The notes under the pieces: model-generated | Told to the model about the DNA's origin: nothing | Databases searched by the model: none | The model's input: only the letters and a program-made list of their open reading frames with translations | Program-made: the position numbers and the translations under genes | Source: Verrucomicrobia bacterium 12-59-8 | Lineage (GTDB): Bacteria; Verrucomicrobiota; Verrucomicrobiae; Verrucomicrobiales; Verrucomicrobiaceae | DNA: 8,018 nucleotides | Reading direction: 5' to 3' | Assembly (NCBI GenBank): GCA_002279765.1 | Contig: NCCR01000364.1 | Span: 1 to 8,018 of the forward strand | Shown here: one piece after another, positions 1-7,230 of the stretch | How the letters are laid out: each line of letters begins with the position of its first letter | Numbering within the stretch: position 1 is the first letter of the stretch

Positions 1-961
1 AGGCATCATCGACAGTCTTCTTTTGATAAAACAGCTCTTTCTCGCTGGAAGGAAAACCAGCAGGCAATTCGACAATCGTAGGCGGGTTGGCTGGATTGTT
101 TTTGTTAATGTTATTGTCTGCTATGCCCTTCCAGAGATTGCTTTCTGCGGGCGTGTTTGGATCAATTACATGACCAATCGCCTGCTCACAGAACTCAATG
201 TTTCTGTAATAGGCTAGGATATACTCATGATTAACTTTGACCTGATATTGATTGTCAGTGTTGCCCTCAGTGTTCCAAACAAATTGTGAACAGAGGTTTT
301 CCTCTCCGAATATTTCATCGCAAATTTTTCTCAGATTATCAATTTCATGATCGTCGATGCTGATGAAAATGATGCCGTCCTCTTTCAGGAGATTTCGCGC
401 CAAAAATAATCGGGGATACATCATGTTGAGCCACTTGGAATGAAAGCGCCCATCGGTGTCTGGATTAGTGCTGAACCTCTTTCCTTCAGAGTCTATTTGT
501 CCTGTATAGGACAGGTACGTATCTAAATTCTCTGAATAATTGTCGGGATAAATAAAGTCGTTCCCCGTGTTGTATGGGGGATCAATGTATATCATCTTCA
601 CCTGCCCCAAGTAGCCCTTTTGGAGAAGCTTGAGGACTTCGAGATTGTCACCCTCAATGATGAGGTTCTCTGTGCTGTCGAAGTTAACGGACTCATTCCG
701 GTTTGGCCGGAGAGTCGCCCTACTCGGCGCCTGGATCGTTCGGAAACACTCAGACTTACCCGGCCAGTTCATGCCATAGCGTTCTTTGCCGTTGTCCACG
801 ATTTCGCCCAGCGTCGTTTTAAGCCGGTCAAAATCTACCTTTCCACCTTCCGTGAAGACTTCGGGGAAAAGCTGCCGCAGCTTGGATCTTTGCTCCTCCG
901 CTACATTGAGCGATTGAAGATCGACCTTCTCTGGCATTTGATTTCCTGTTTCGTTTGTCAT
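1..961 (-). CDS. Type III restriction-modification Mod-like adenine DNA methyltransferase, N-terminal part (runs off left edge)
   Basis: I translated this frame from the ATG at 961-959; it is open for 320 codons to the window edge, so the C-terminus is missing. It should methylate adenine N6 in a specific DNA site using S-adenosylmethionine. The catalytic motif IV DPPY is at residues 127-130, within YIDPPYNTGNDF. Upstream is the family segment IIEGDNLEVL (about 101-110), and downstream are GRFHSKWLNMMYPRL (about 171-185) and DGIIFISIDDHE (about 195-206). DPPY comes early and no FxGxG SAM-binding motif precedes it, which fits the beta-class order of type III Mod proteins; FxGxG should lie beyond the edge. 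Its ATG overlaps the stop of the ATPase gene as ATGA, implying translational coupling. In this family a Res endonuclease gene usually follows, and I expect it left of the window. A solitary methyltransferase is the alternative. Spot GC counts here (about 40-43%) are lower than in the Fic gene. Confidence 0.9.
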   Translation of the reverse strand, partial: MTNETGNQMPEKVDLQSLNVAEEQRSKLRQLFPEVFTEGGKVDFDRLKTTLGEIVDNGKERYGMNWPGKSECFRTIQAPSRATLRPNRNESVNFDSTENLIIEGDNLEVLKLLQKGYLGQVKMIYIDPPYNTGNDFIYPDNYSENLDTYLSYTGQIDSEGKRFSTNPDTDGRFHSKWLNMMYPRLFLARNLLKEDGIIFISIDDHEIDNLRKICDEIFGEENLCSQFVWNTEGNTDNQYQVKVNHEYILAYYRNIEFCEQAIGHVIDPNTPAESNLWKGIADNNINKNNPANPPTIVELPAGFPSSEKELFYQKKTVDDA

Positions 962-3309
962 GATGCTGTTCCTACTGCTGCCGGAGGTGTAGTCACGGCG
1001 GCGGTTGTTGCGGGTGTTGCGACTGGCGTAGCGCCAATTGCCTCCAACATCCCATTATGATGTTCAGGGTCTTCCTCCTTTAGGAGATCGAGAACGTCTC
1101 GAAGAACGTCCCGTGCTTCACCCAATAGAAAAAGGTCGTGCTCCTCCTCTGCGATTTTGTTCTCATGTGAGAAAGTCTGCACAAACCGGAGAATGCGAGC
1201 TTTCTTCACTGGATCATAATCTTTTGCCACAGAATTAATCTTCTTGTCCAGCTCAACCTTATTAGGATCGAGAGACATGCCAGGACGACGGAAGAGCAAG
1301 AATGTTTCGAGGAGCCTGCGAGCAATGTTTGGCAGAGGATAAAGATCGGTTAGCTGGGCAGGAGTAGAAGTGGAATGCGCTTCTGCATGAACTCGGGAAA
1401 ACAGGAAGTGGTATTCCGAGTGAAAAAGCTCCAGCGACTTATCAAGCTGAGCAATGGCAGTGGCGCGACCATTTGCGGTTCCCTTGGTTTCCAGCATGTA
1501 AAACCGACGTTCGGGCTTTTTCATGAAGCTGAACCACTTCCGAACGAGGCTGAAAAAAGTAAAATTATGAGTAAGCACAAAGAGCTGACCCGCTTCCTTT
1601 GTTCGCTCTTTGAGAAATGCATAAGCGCAGAAAAGCGCGTTGGCATCAAGACTTGAAACAGGGTCATCAATCACCACGATATCCCTTTTCAAATCAAAGG
1701 CGTCGGTGCCAGCATCAGACTCCAATTTCTTTAGAAAGTGAAGAAATGCGATGGCTGTCTTTTCACCCTCACTGAGGTGCAAGGCCGGCGAACCGTGCCG
1801 TGTGATTTTGTAGCCCCGTCCCTCAACTGCGAACAGCAACTCACTTCTTCCGAGGTAGCTGCGCAACTCTTGGTTCAATTGATCTGCGGGCCGCGCATGT
1901 TCAGAAATCTCTGCATCAAGGACGCCAATGCGATTATTGATCGTTGTGAATGTGGTATTGAAACCGTCCAACGCGGTGGCGGCATCAGTGACGGCTTCGC
2001 TGCGGATCGTGTAATCTGGCAACGATTCCGCAACAATATGCTCTTCAAGAGCATTTCTGGCAGCTTCAATGAGAGCATTAAAGTCTGCCGTTTGTGTGGC
2101 GTGCTTTGTGATCGTGCCATTCAAAGCCGTCAGTGCCGCACCCACAGAGCTTGCAGCGGGGATTGACGCTAGTTCTGTGGTAGCCACACGCTCGAACGGT
2201 TTCGACCGCTTCTCGGTCACGAGTGATGCAATTCGAGACAAATATCCTTTATGCTCTGCGATGGCATCTTGGAGCGCTTTCTCTGATGCTTGATATTCAG
2301 TCGCTAGGTCTGCATAAAACTCAGCAACAACTGGCAAACGCAAAGCATCAATTGCACCTTCATCGGTGGCAATTTTGGCAAGTATCGCATCGAGAGCGGA
2401 TGTATGCGTTTTCAGTTGATCGTTAAAATGGCCTTCTAGCTCTTCGAGCCTTGTGCTCGGAAGTTTCTGCCCACAGAACTCGCAATCAGTGCTGCCCTTC
2501 GGGTGATGCTTTAGGCCTTCCTCAACCCATGCAGAGATTTCGGGATGCGTGATGAGGTGTTGTATGGTCTGCGCAATGACTGAAGTTCCGAGCAGAACCT
2601 CTGCGCTTGTTTTCAGTTCCGAAAGGGCAGACAGGGCAAGGGCGACTGCCGCAACATTGGCTTTGGGTTGTTCTTGTTGCTTCTGAATTAGGGTTTGCTT
2701 GTCAGCGTCACTCAGAACTTTGGTCGCGGCTTGCGTATCGCCAGCCATTGCGTCTGCCTTGGTCTTGAAATGATTCTTGTTGTAGTTGCGGAAGCGTGTG
2801 TTGGGATCGTTGCCCAGAAGATCTTTGATACTGGAAGCCTTGTCTTGCCGGAAGGTGTCGATGCTGCGGTCTGCGGTATTCTTGACCTGCTGTGCATTAG
2901 CAATCTGACCGCGCACCGTTTCAAGCTGCACTCGTAAAGCTTCAATCTCCTTTTGCTTCTCGACGCTATCCTCTCCCAAAACAAAGATCGGTTCGACAAG
3001 ATCGCCCGAGATTTTGAAGACACTGTTTTCTACATAGTCACGGTTGAATACACGCACTATGGGAAGGGCTGTATTCGTGGCAAATGAGGTTCCAAGGCAA
3101 GGGTTGCCATCGACAACAATATCAAATTCGCCCTCAGAAATTGGCGTTTTCTTCTCGATGGATCGGAACAGCGATGAAAGAGTCGTTTTGCCAGAGCCAT
3201 TCCAACCGTAAATGAGATTGAAGCGGGAGAAATCCTCCAAACCAGTAGGCCAAGAAAAGTCCCGAAAGATTCGGTGGTTTTTGATTTTGGAAATTCGGGT
3301 GATTTTCAT
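958..3309 (-). CDS. AAA_13-family ABC-type ATPase, PrrC/RloC-like candidate anticodon nuclease
   Basis: The protein has 783 residues from the ATG at 3309. Seen in it: Walker A GWNGSGKTT (35-43); a long, helical, charged middle with a CEFCG motif (Cys276, Cys279) like the Rad50/RloC zinc hook; ABC signature LSEGE (512-516); Walker B DIVVIDDP followed by VSSLD (543-555); and an H-loop LTHN (His581). This layout is that of AAA_13 proteins, which include the tRNA anticodon nucleases PrrC and RloC. After the ATPase core comes RRLLE (Arg664, Glu668, spaced i+4) and, 47 residues on, SHEN (His715), resembling the Arg-Glu-His nuclease triad of PrrC. Nuclease activity is inference; many AAA_13 proteins have no known function. 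The tail (about 757-783) is rich in Ala, Thr and Pro. I prefer ATG 3309 over the in-frame GTG 3354 because family members begin near MKITRISKIKN, it follows the inferred helicase stop by 4 nt, and a GGAGAG lies 12 nt upstream. The stop overlaps the Mod start as ATGA. Confidence 0.88.
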   Translation of the reverse strand: MKITRISKIKNHRIFRDFSWPTGLEDFSRFNLIYGWNGSGKTTLSSLFRSIEKKTPISEGEFDIVVDGNPCLGTSFATNTALPIVRVFNRDYVENSVFKISGDLVEPIFVLGEDSVEKQKEIEALRVQLETVRGQIANAQQVKNTADRSIDTFRQDKASSIKDLLGNDPNTRFRNYNKNHFKTKADAMAGDTQAATKVLSDADKQTLIQKQQEQPKANVAAVALALSALSELKTSAEVLLGTSVIAQTIQHLITHPEISAWVEEGLKHHPKGSTDCEFCGQKLPSTRLEELEGHFNDQLKTHTSALDAILAKIATDEGAIDALRLPVVAEFYADLATEYQASEKALQDAIAEHKGYLSRIASLVTEKRSKPFERVATTELASIPAASSVGAALTALNGTITKHATQTADFNALIEAARNALEEHIVAESLPDYTIRSEAVTDAATALDGFNTTFTTINNRIGVLDAEISEHARPADQLNQELRSYLGRSELLFAVEGRGYKITRHGSPALHLSEGEKTAIAFLHFLKKLESDAGTDAFDLKRDIVVIDDPVSSLDANALFCAYAFLKERTKEAGQLFVLTHNFTFFSLVRKWFSFMKKPERRFYMLETKGTANGRATAIAQLDKSLELFHSEYHFLFSRVHAEAHSTSTPAQLTDLYPLPNIARRLLETFLLFRRPGMSLDPNKVELDKKINSVAKDYDPVKKARILRFVQTFSHENKIAEEEHDLFLLGEARDVLRDVLDLLKEEDPEHHNGMLEAIGATPVATPATTAAVTTPPAAVGTAS

Positions 3310-3313
3310 GGTG

Positions 3314-3391
3314 CTAGGCGACTCTCCAGCGAATTGTAAATAGTTCAGTCTCACTCACCTGCTGTTGAAGCCGCTTTTCCACTTCATCCAT
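3314..3391 (-). pseudogene. Out-of-frame C-terminal remnant of the SNF2 helicase
   Basis: This is a 25-codon stretch that opens with ATG at 3391 and stops with TAG at 3316-3314. It reads MDEVEKRLQQQVSE and then TELFTIRWRVA. From memory of the family, SNF2-type helicases in this kind of operon end in a helical segment like DEVEKRL followed by LFTIRW, so I read this as the true helicase C-terminus displaced by one frame from the ORF that stops at 3384. Family members usually carry roughly 25-30 more helical residues between the EKLKLERE segment and this tail, so a deletion here is likely. The TAG lies 4 nt before the preferred ATPase start, as expected for an intact operon junction. An independent micropeptide is possible but less likely. 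Confidence 0.6.
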
Positions 3392-4844
3392 GCTGCTTGC
3401 GCTCGCGCTCCAGCTTCAATTTTTCAGGCAAGTTGGCAACGGTGCGAGCTGACCGCTTCACTTCCTTGATGCGATCCTCAAGCTCCTTGAGTTCGAGCTT
3501 CAGGGATGCTCTTTGATCCTCTCCCCAGCGGTCAAGCTTGTCGAGTTCCAGCTCGAAGAAGGAGCCATTCTTTGCACTCAAGTCCGCCAAAATGCTGCTT
3601 CTGTTGTTTGCGATAGCCGCCTCTAATTTTGCACGACCTTTTTTGCCGTCAGCGGAAGAAATCTCAGCACTCTCGCCAGCGAGTGTGAAGAGACGCTGAC
3701 ACTGTTCAGGCAAAAGCGGTGTCCCGTCATCACGGCAGCCCACAAGCAACACATGATCCTGCGTTTCAAAGGCGGTGACTGTGATTGCATGTGCAACCAA
3801 CCAACCACTTTGCCCTTGTAGCGGATGCAAAGCAGCAATGTTTCGACCAGTGCTTGAGTAATCAAAATTGATTTCAGCAGGCGGAAGTTCCAGCGACCGG
3901 CAGTATTCAATGATGCGCTGAGCCAGAGGATGCCCCACGCGGTAGATGTTTACATCTTCCACATGCTTCCCGACCCTGTAGGGACCAGCGTGAATGCTTT
4001 CTCCAGGGAAAGGATTTGAAATCAGGTGAAACGACTTTTCATCATCGGAGAACTCTGCGCACTCGCGCAAAAAATAGCGGGTGAGTGCCCACAACCATTG
4101 CTCATATCGCCCCAGAGCTTCGGTGCTTTCGCGGAGTTGCACCCGCAACTTCTCCTGCACCTCTTCGTCAAAGTTTTCGAGCAACTTTTGACGAGTCTCC
4201 TTCATGCGCTCGTCAATCTGTGATTCCATCTCACGCTGAAGCGCATTGAACGCCTCCGCAATTTCCTCGGTGCTTCGGCAGCTCTGATAGATCGCCGCAA
4301 TGCGTGTCTCAAAATCCACGCCGGATTCAATGCTTCCCAGCACTTCATCGCTTGCCCCGAACACGCCGCTAAAAAGCTGGAACTTGTCTTTCAGCAGTTC
4401 ATAGACGCGTTGATCGGCAGCGTTGTTCTTGTTCAGAAAATTTACCACCACCACGTCGTATTTCTGACCGTAGCGATGACAGCGCCCGATGCGCTGCTCA
4501 ATACGCTGAGGGTTCCACGGCAAATCGTAGTTTACGACGAGCGAACAGAACTGAAGATTGATACCTTCCGCCGCTGCCTCTGTTGCGACCATGATCGTTG
4601 CTTCCTCACGGAAGCAATCAACGAGCGCCGCTCGCATGTCTGCGGTTGGAGAACCTGTCACACGATCCGTTCCTTGATGCTTCTGCATCCACGCCTTGTA
4701 AATCTCGCGTGAACGGGCGTCGTTGTTGTTGCCGTTGAACAGCACAATTTTTCCCTTATGGGGCGAGTCTTCCAAAATTTGAAGGAGGTGTGAAGATGAT
4801 CGCCTTTTGTGGCGCTCCAAATTCTTGCGCCTTCGCGAAACCAC
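3384..4844 (-). CDS. SNF2-type helicase, C-terminal (RecA2) half, frame-shifted from the N-terminal half
   Basis: The open frame has 486 codons, but only the part from about 4787 downward looks like real protein (LLQILEDSPHKGKIVLFNG onward); the first 19 or so residues are a shadow of the N-terminal frame. It holds the second helicase lobe: RVTGS; then IMVATEAAAEGINLQF (motif V); NYDLPWNPQRIEQRIG and RCHRYGQ (motif VI with arginine fingers, about 4464-4505). After it come GVFGASDEVLG, a long charged helical region, and a coiled C-terminal end ELKELEDRIKEVKRSARTV. Motif VI and ATEAAAEGIN are typical of SNF2/DISARM DrmD-like and type III RM-associated helicases. Alone, without Walker A and DEAH, it cannot hydrolyse ATP. 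Its stop at 3384 precedes a tail continued in another frame. It could be expressed by reinitiation or a frameshift, but a broken gene is the simpler reading. Confidence 0.85.
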   Translation of the reverse strand: MVSRRRKNLERHKRRSSSHLLQILEDSPHKGKIVLFNGNNNDARSREIYKAWMQKHQGTDRVTGSPTADMRAALVDCFREEATIMVATEAAAEGINLQFCSLVVNYDLPWNPQRIEQRIGRCHRYGQKYDVVVVNFLNKNNAADQRVYELLKDKFQLFSGVFGASDEVLGSIESGVDFETRIAAIYQSCRSTEEIAEAFNALQREMESQIDERMKETRQKLLENFDEEVQEKLRVQLRESTEALGRYEQWLWALTRYFLRECAEFSDDEKSFHLISNPFPGESIHAGPYRVGKHVEDVNIYRVGHPLAQRIIEYCRSLELPPAEINFDYSSTGRNIAALHPLQGQSGWLVAHAITVTAFETQDHVLLVGCRDDGTPLLPEQCQRLFTLAGESAEISSADGKKGRAKLEAAIANNRSSILADLSAKNGSFFELELDKLDRWGEDQRASLKLELKELEDRIKEVKRSARTVANLPEKLKLERERKQHG

Positions 4845-6081
4845 TGCGAAGCGCCGCCATTAGCGCCTCTCCCTTTGAGTTCTTCACGATGGAGTCTGCA
4901 AGCGCTTTGAATTCATTCAGCGCTCGACGCTCCTCTTCAAGTTCTGACAACTGCTCCGCAGTCAGAGGCTCCTTCGTTTTCTTCTCTGGAGTCTCTTCGC
5001 TCCACTCTTCCTCTGTTTCATCTATGGTTTCGTAATCAGCAGCGACTTCCTCTGGTTCCAAAACAGGCGTTGCCTGCTCTTTGGCTGCGATTTCCAGACG
5101 GGCCGAAAGCGCACCAAGCGTTCCTGAAATCGCGTAGGTGGAGGAGGCAAGGAGCTTGCGCAGAATCAGGGTCATCAGCTTGCGCTGACTCGAAGGCAAC
5201 GCGTAAAGATTGCTGCGCTGTAAATACTCAGAAACGAGATCGTAGAGCCTCTGCTCTTCAGGCGTCGGCACGAATTCCTGCGTGATCGGAATGCGGTTCG
5301 TGTAACGGATGTATTCAAGCACCTGTCGGCGCAGAGTGCGCTGGCACACGGTTTTCAACCGTTCGCGCAATGCCTTGTAGTCCTCGTCGTTGCGGATCGT
5401 GCAGAACTGAGATTTGAAACTCTTGAGATCGCCGAACACCATCTCATCAACAATGCTCACGAGTCCGTAAAGCTCTTGTAGCGTGTTTTGAAGGGGAGTT
5501 GCCGTCAGCAGCACTTTAGGTGCGTGAGCGATGGCGTTTTTGATCGCGTTCGCGATGCGGTTCTGCGGCTTGTAAACATTGCGCAGCCGGTGCGCTTCAT
5601 CCACAATCACCAAATCCCAGCCAATAAGCTTCACATACGCATCCTTGGAACGAACGAAGTGGTAGGAGCAAATGACAATGTCCTTCTGATCGAAGGGGTT
5701 CAGGTTGCCGGACTTGATACAGGCATTGAATGACTTGGCTTCCAGAATGACCGATGGCAGGAAAAACTTGTCGGCCAGTTCTTGGCTCCACTGCTTCCGC
5801 AGATTCGCCGGAACAATGATGAGCAGTTTACGCCTCTGCTCCGCCCACTTCTGCGAGAGCAAAATGCCCGCCTCAATAGTTTTCCCCAAACCCACTTCAT
5901 CAGCCAGTAACGCGCCCTTTGAAAGCGGCGACCGGAAGGCAAAGAGGGCGGCATCAATCTGATGCGGGTTGAGGTCAACTTGAGCGTCTGCGAGTGATGC
6001 CGCAAGCTTTGCAACGCTATCCGATGGGCACCGCTTGGTGAGTTCGTGCGCGTAATACTTTGCGTGATAGCCTGAAGTCAT
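4756..6081 (-). CDS. SNF2-type helicase, N-terminal (ATP-binding, RecA1) half, ends at a frameshift
   Basis: The 441-residue ORF is the first lobe of a DNA translocase. The start MTSGYHAKYYAHELTKRCPS fits the family. Motifs seen are DLNPHQIDAALFAF (36-49), Walker A DEVGLGKT (61-68), VPANLRKQW (90-98), DEAHRLRN (161-168) and LLTATPLQNTLQELYG (191-206). A very acidic linker (about 345-385) leads to EFGAPQKAIIFT, after which the frame goes to PPSNFGRLAP and stops. In relatives as I recall them, IIFT is followed by roughly ESRRTQxY and then LL; here IIFT and LLQILEDSP are separated by one base (position 4788) and lie in different frames. About 23 nt seem to be deleted, removing helicase motif IV and shifting the frame. 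The ATG at 6081 overlaps the Fic stop as ATGA, so translation is probably coupled. The helicase would remodel or translocate DNA for the restriction system; in its present form it is probably inactive. Confidence 0.9.
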   Translation of the reverse strand: MTSGYHAKYYAHELTKRCPSDSVAKLAASLADAQVDLNPHQIDAALFAFRSPLSKGALLADEVGLGKTIEAGILLSQKWAEQRRKLLIIVPANLRKQWSQELADKFFLPSVILEAKSFNACIKSGNLNPFDQKDIVICSYHFVRSKDAYVKLIGWDLVIVDEAHRLRNVYKPQNRIANAIKNAIAHAPKVLLTATPLQNTLQELYGLVSIVDEMVFGDLKSFKSQFCTIRNDEDYKALRERLKTVCQRTLRRQVLEYIRYTNRIPITQEFVPTPEEQRLYDLVSEYLQRSNLYALPSSQRKLMTLILRKLLASSTYAISGTLGALSARLEIAAKEQATPVLEPEEVAADYETIDETEEEWSEETPEKKTKEPLTAEQLSELEEERRALNEFKALADSIVKNSKGEALMAALRSGFAKAQEFGAPQKAIIFTPPSNFGRLAP

Positions 6082-7163
6082 ACCAGACCCTCCTCAAAGC
6101 GCTCCGCAAGGCGGTAGCTTCTGGCCTTCTTCGACGGGTTCTCGATGACGAGAAAGCCCTCTTCAAGCCATTTCGTGCAGAGTTCTCGCCCCTGTCGTGG
6201 CGATATTCCGAGGTATTCGGCCAGCTCACCAGCGGTCACAATCTTGCTCTGGACGAACAGCCCCATCGCCTGACGTTGCAGAGGACGAAGCTCGCGCATC
6301 AGCGCTCCCTTGTCGCCATGCGTGTCACCGCCGACTGTCTCAGCGCGAGCGCGGACGCTGGCAAACGCAGTTGCCATACCTTCACAAAAATACTGCACGA
6401 AACCGCTCACATCTGCCTCAGCTCTGCCCAAATGGTAGTTGTGGCTCGGCCCGACCGAAAGCGCGTCGTAATACCCGCGCAGGTTTCGGGCGTAGTATTC
6501 CTCAAGCGAATAGATGCCCTTCAGCCCGTAGCCGCAGCGATGCAAAATCATCGTCGCCAGCAGTCGCGATGTTCTGCCGTTGCCGTCGTAATACGGGTGA
6601 ATCGTCGCAAACTGGTAGTGCGCCAGAGCCGCAATCACCGGCACAGGAAGACGCTTCGCTTCAATTTCCTCGTTGATCCATGCGGTGAGTTCTCCCATCA
6701 AGGCAGGAACATCCTTGGCCTCGGGCGGCAGGTAAACAATATGCCCGTCCCCGCTGTTGCGAATCACGTTTTGCCCATCCCTGTATGGGCTTGGCTTCGC
6801 CTTGCCCTCAAAGGCCAGACCGTGCAGCAGTTGAATGTCTTCCTCTTTCAGATGGCGCTTGAGCGACGCTATCGCTTCCGCCTTGTCCACCGCCTTGTAG
6901 TAATTGCGAACCTCGCTTTCGTCCCGTTCACGCCCAGGGAAGCCACCCTGTCCCGCAATGACCTTCTCCACTTCGGGCAGCGTCAGCCGGTTTCCCTCAA
7001 TCTGAGTGGAGTAGTGCGTCGAGAGCAGCCTCGCCGACTCTCTGAGCGACGCGATGAGCTGCGGGCTGATCGGCAGGCGATCCACCGCAGCACGCGAAGC
7101 CTCAATCGCCATCAACGCTTTGGCGGCCTCGGCAGTGATGCGGTAATTTGGTTCAAACGCCAT
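6078..7163 (-). CDS. Fic-family protein (putative AMPylating enzyme) with N-terminal inhibitory motif and C-terminal winged helix
   Basis: The protein has 361 residues. The Fic core motif HPYYDGNGRTSR lies at 189-200, with catalytic His189, acidic Asp193 and phosphate-binding Gly/Asn/Arg; the usual HPF is HPY here. Fic enzymes generally transfer AMP from ATP to a hydroxyl of a target protein. The segment STQIEGN (52-58) fits the (S/T)xxxE(G/N) inhibitory helix of class II Fic proteins, where the glutamate (Glu56) blocks productive ATP binding, so activity is probably held off until triggered. The beta-hairpin flap is near GDGHIVYLPP (138-147). Residues about 300-345 (VTAGELAEYLGISPRQGREL, then a wing) look like a winged helix, suggesting DNA binding or self-regulation. 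It is the first gene of the operon and overlaps the helicase start. GGGGA sits 5 nt before the ATG at 7163, and a strong promoter lies directly upstream. The target is unknown. Confidence 0.93.
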   Translation of the reverse strand: MAFEPNYRITAEAAKALMAIEASRAAVDRLPISPQLIASLRESARLLSTHYSTQIEGNRLTLPEVEKVIAGQGGFPGRERDESEVRNYYKAVDKAEAIASLKRHLKEEDIQLLHGLAFEGKAKPSPYRDGQNVIRNSGDGHIVYLPPEAKDVPALMGELTAWINEEIEAKRLPVPVIAALAHYQFATIHPYYDGNGRTSRLLATMILHRCGYGLKGIYSLEEYYARNLRGYYDALSVGPSHNYHLGRAEADVSGFVQYFCEGMATAFASVRARAETVGGDTHGDKGALMRELRPLQRQAMGLFVQSKIVTAGELAEYLGISPRQGRELCTKWLEEGFLVIENPSKKARSYRLAERFEEGLV

Positions 7164-7172
7164 TGTTTCCCC

Positions 7173-7201
7173 ATCCTAAAGAAGCGGAATGAAAGTGTCA
7201 A
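7173..7201 (-). promoter_or_regulatory. Sigma70-type promoter of the Fic-helicase-ATPase-Mod operon
   Basis: On the minus strand TTGACA (7201-7196) is a perfect -35 box, followed by 17 nt and TAGGAT (7178-7173), which matches the -10 consensus at four of six positions including the first two and last two. The expected transcription start is around 7166, only about 3 nt before the Fic ATG at 7163, so the transcript would be leaderless or nearly so. The GGGGA that looks like a ribosome binding site would then mostly fall upstream of the RNA. No start-site data are available. Confidence 0.6.
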
Positions 7202-7210
7202 CAACCCGTC

Positions 7211-7230
7211 ATTAAAGCGGGATTAAAGCG
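7211..7230. repeat. Tandem direct repeat ATTAAAGCG, 11-bp period
   Basis: ATTAAAGCG occurs at 7211-7219 and again at 7222-7230, separated by GG, so the period is 11 bp, about one helical turn. It lies just upstream of the operon's -35 box (9 bp away). Two copies on the same helix face near a promoter suggest an operator or activator site; the A/T-rich cores could alternatively act as an UP-like element. Two 9-bp copies could also be chance. Confidence 0.4.

Noticed and set aside
620..1060. 146-codon + strand open frame
   Set aside because: It is antisense to the Mod start and the ATPase tail, both supported by motifs and the ATGA junction.
3310..3354. GTG start at 3354 for the ATPase (15 extra residues)
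   Set aside because: It would overlap the inferred helicase C-terminus, and family members begin at the MKITRISKIKN position.
6060..7226. 388-codon + strand open frame opposite the Fic gene
   Set aside because: It is antisense to a protein with clear Fic motifs, rich in Arg/Val/Leu and without recognisable domains; a shadow frame.
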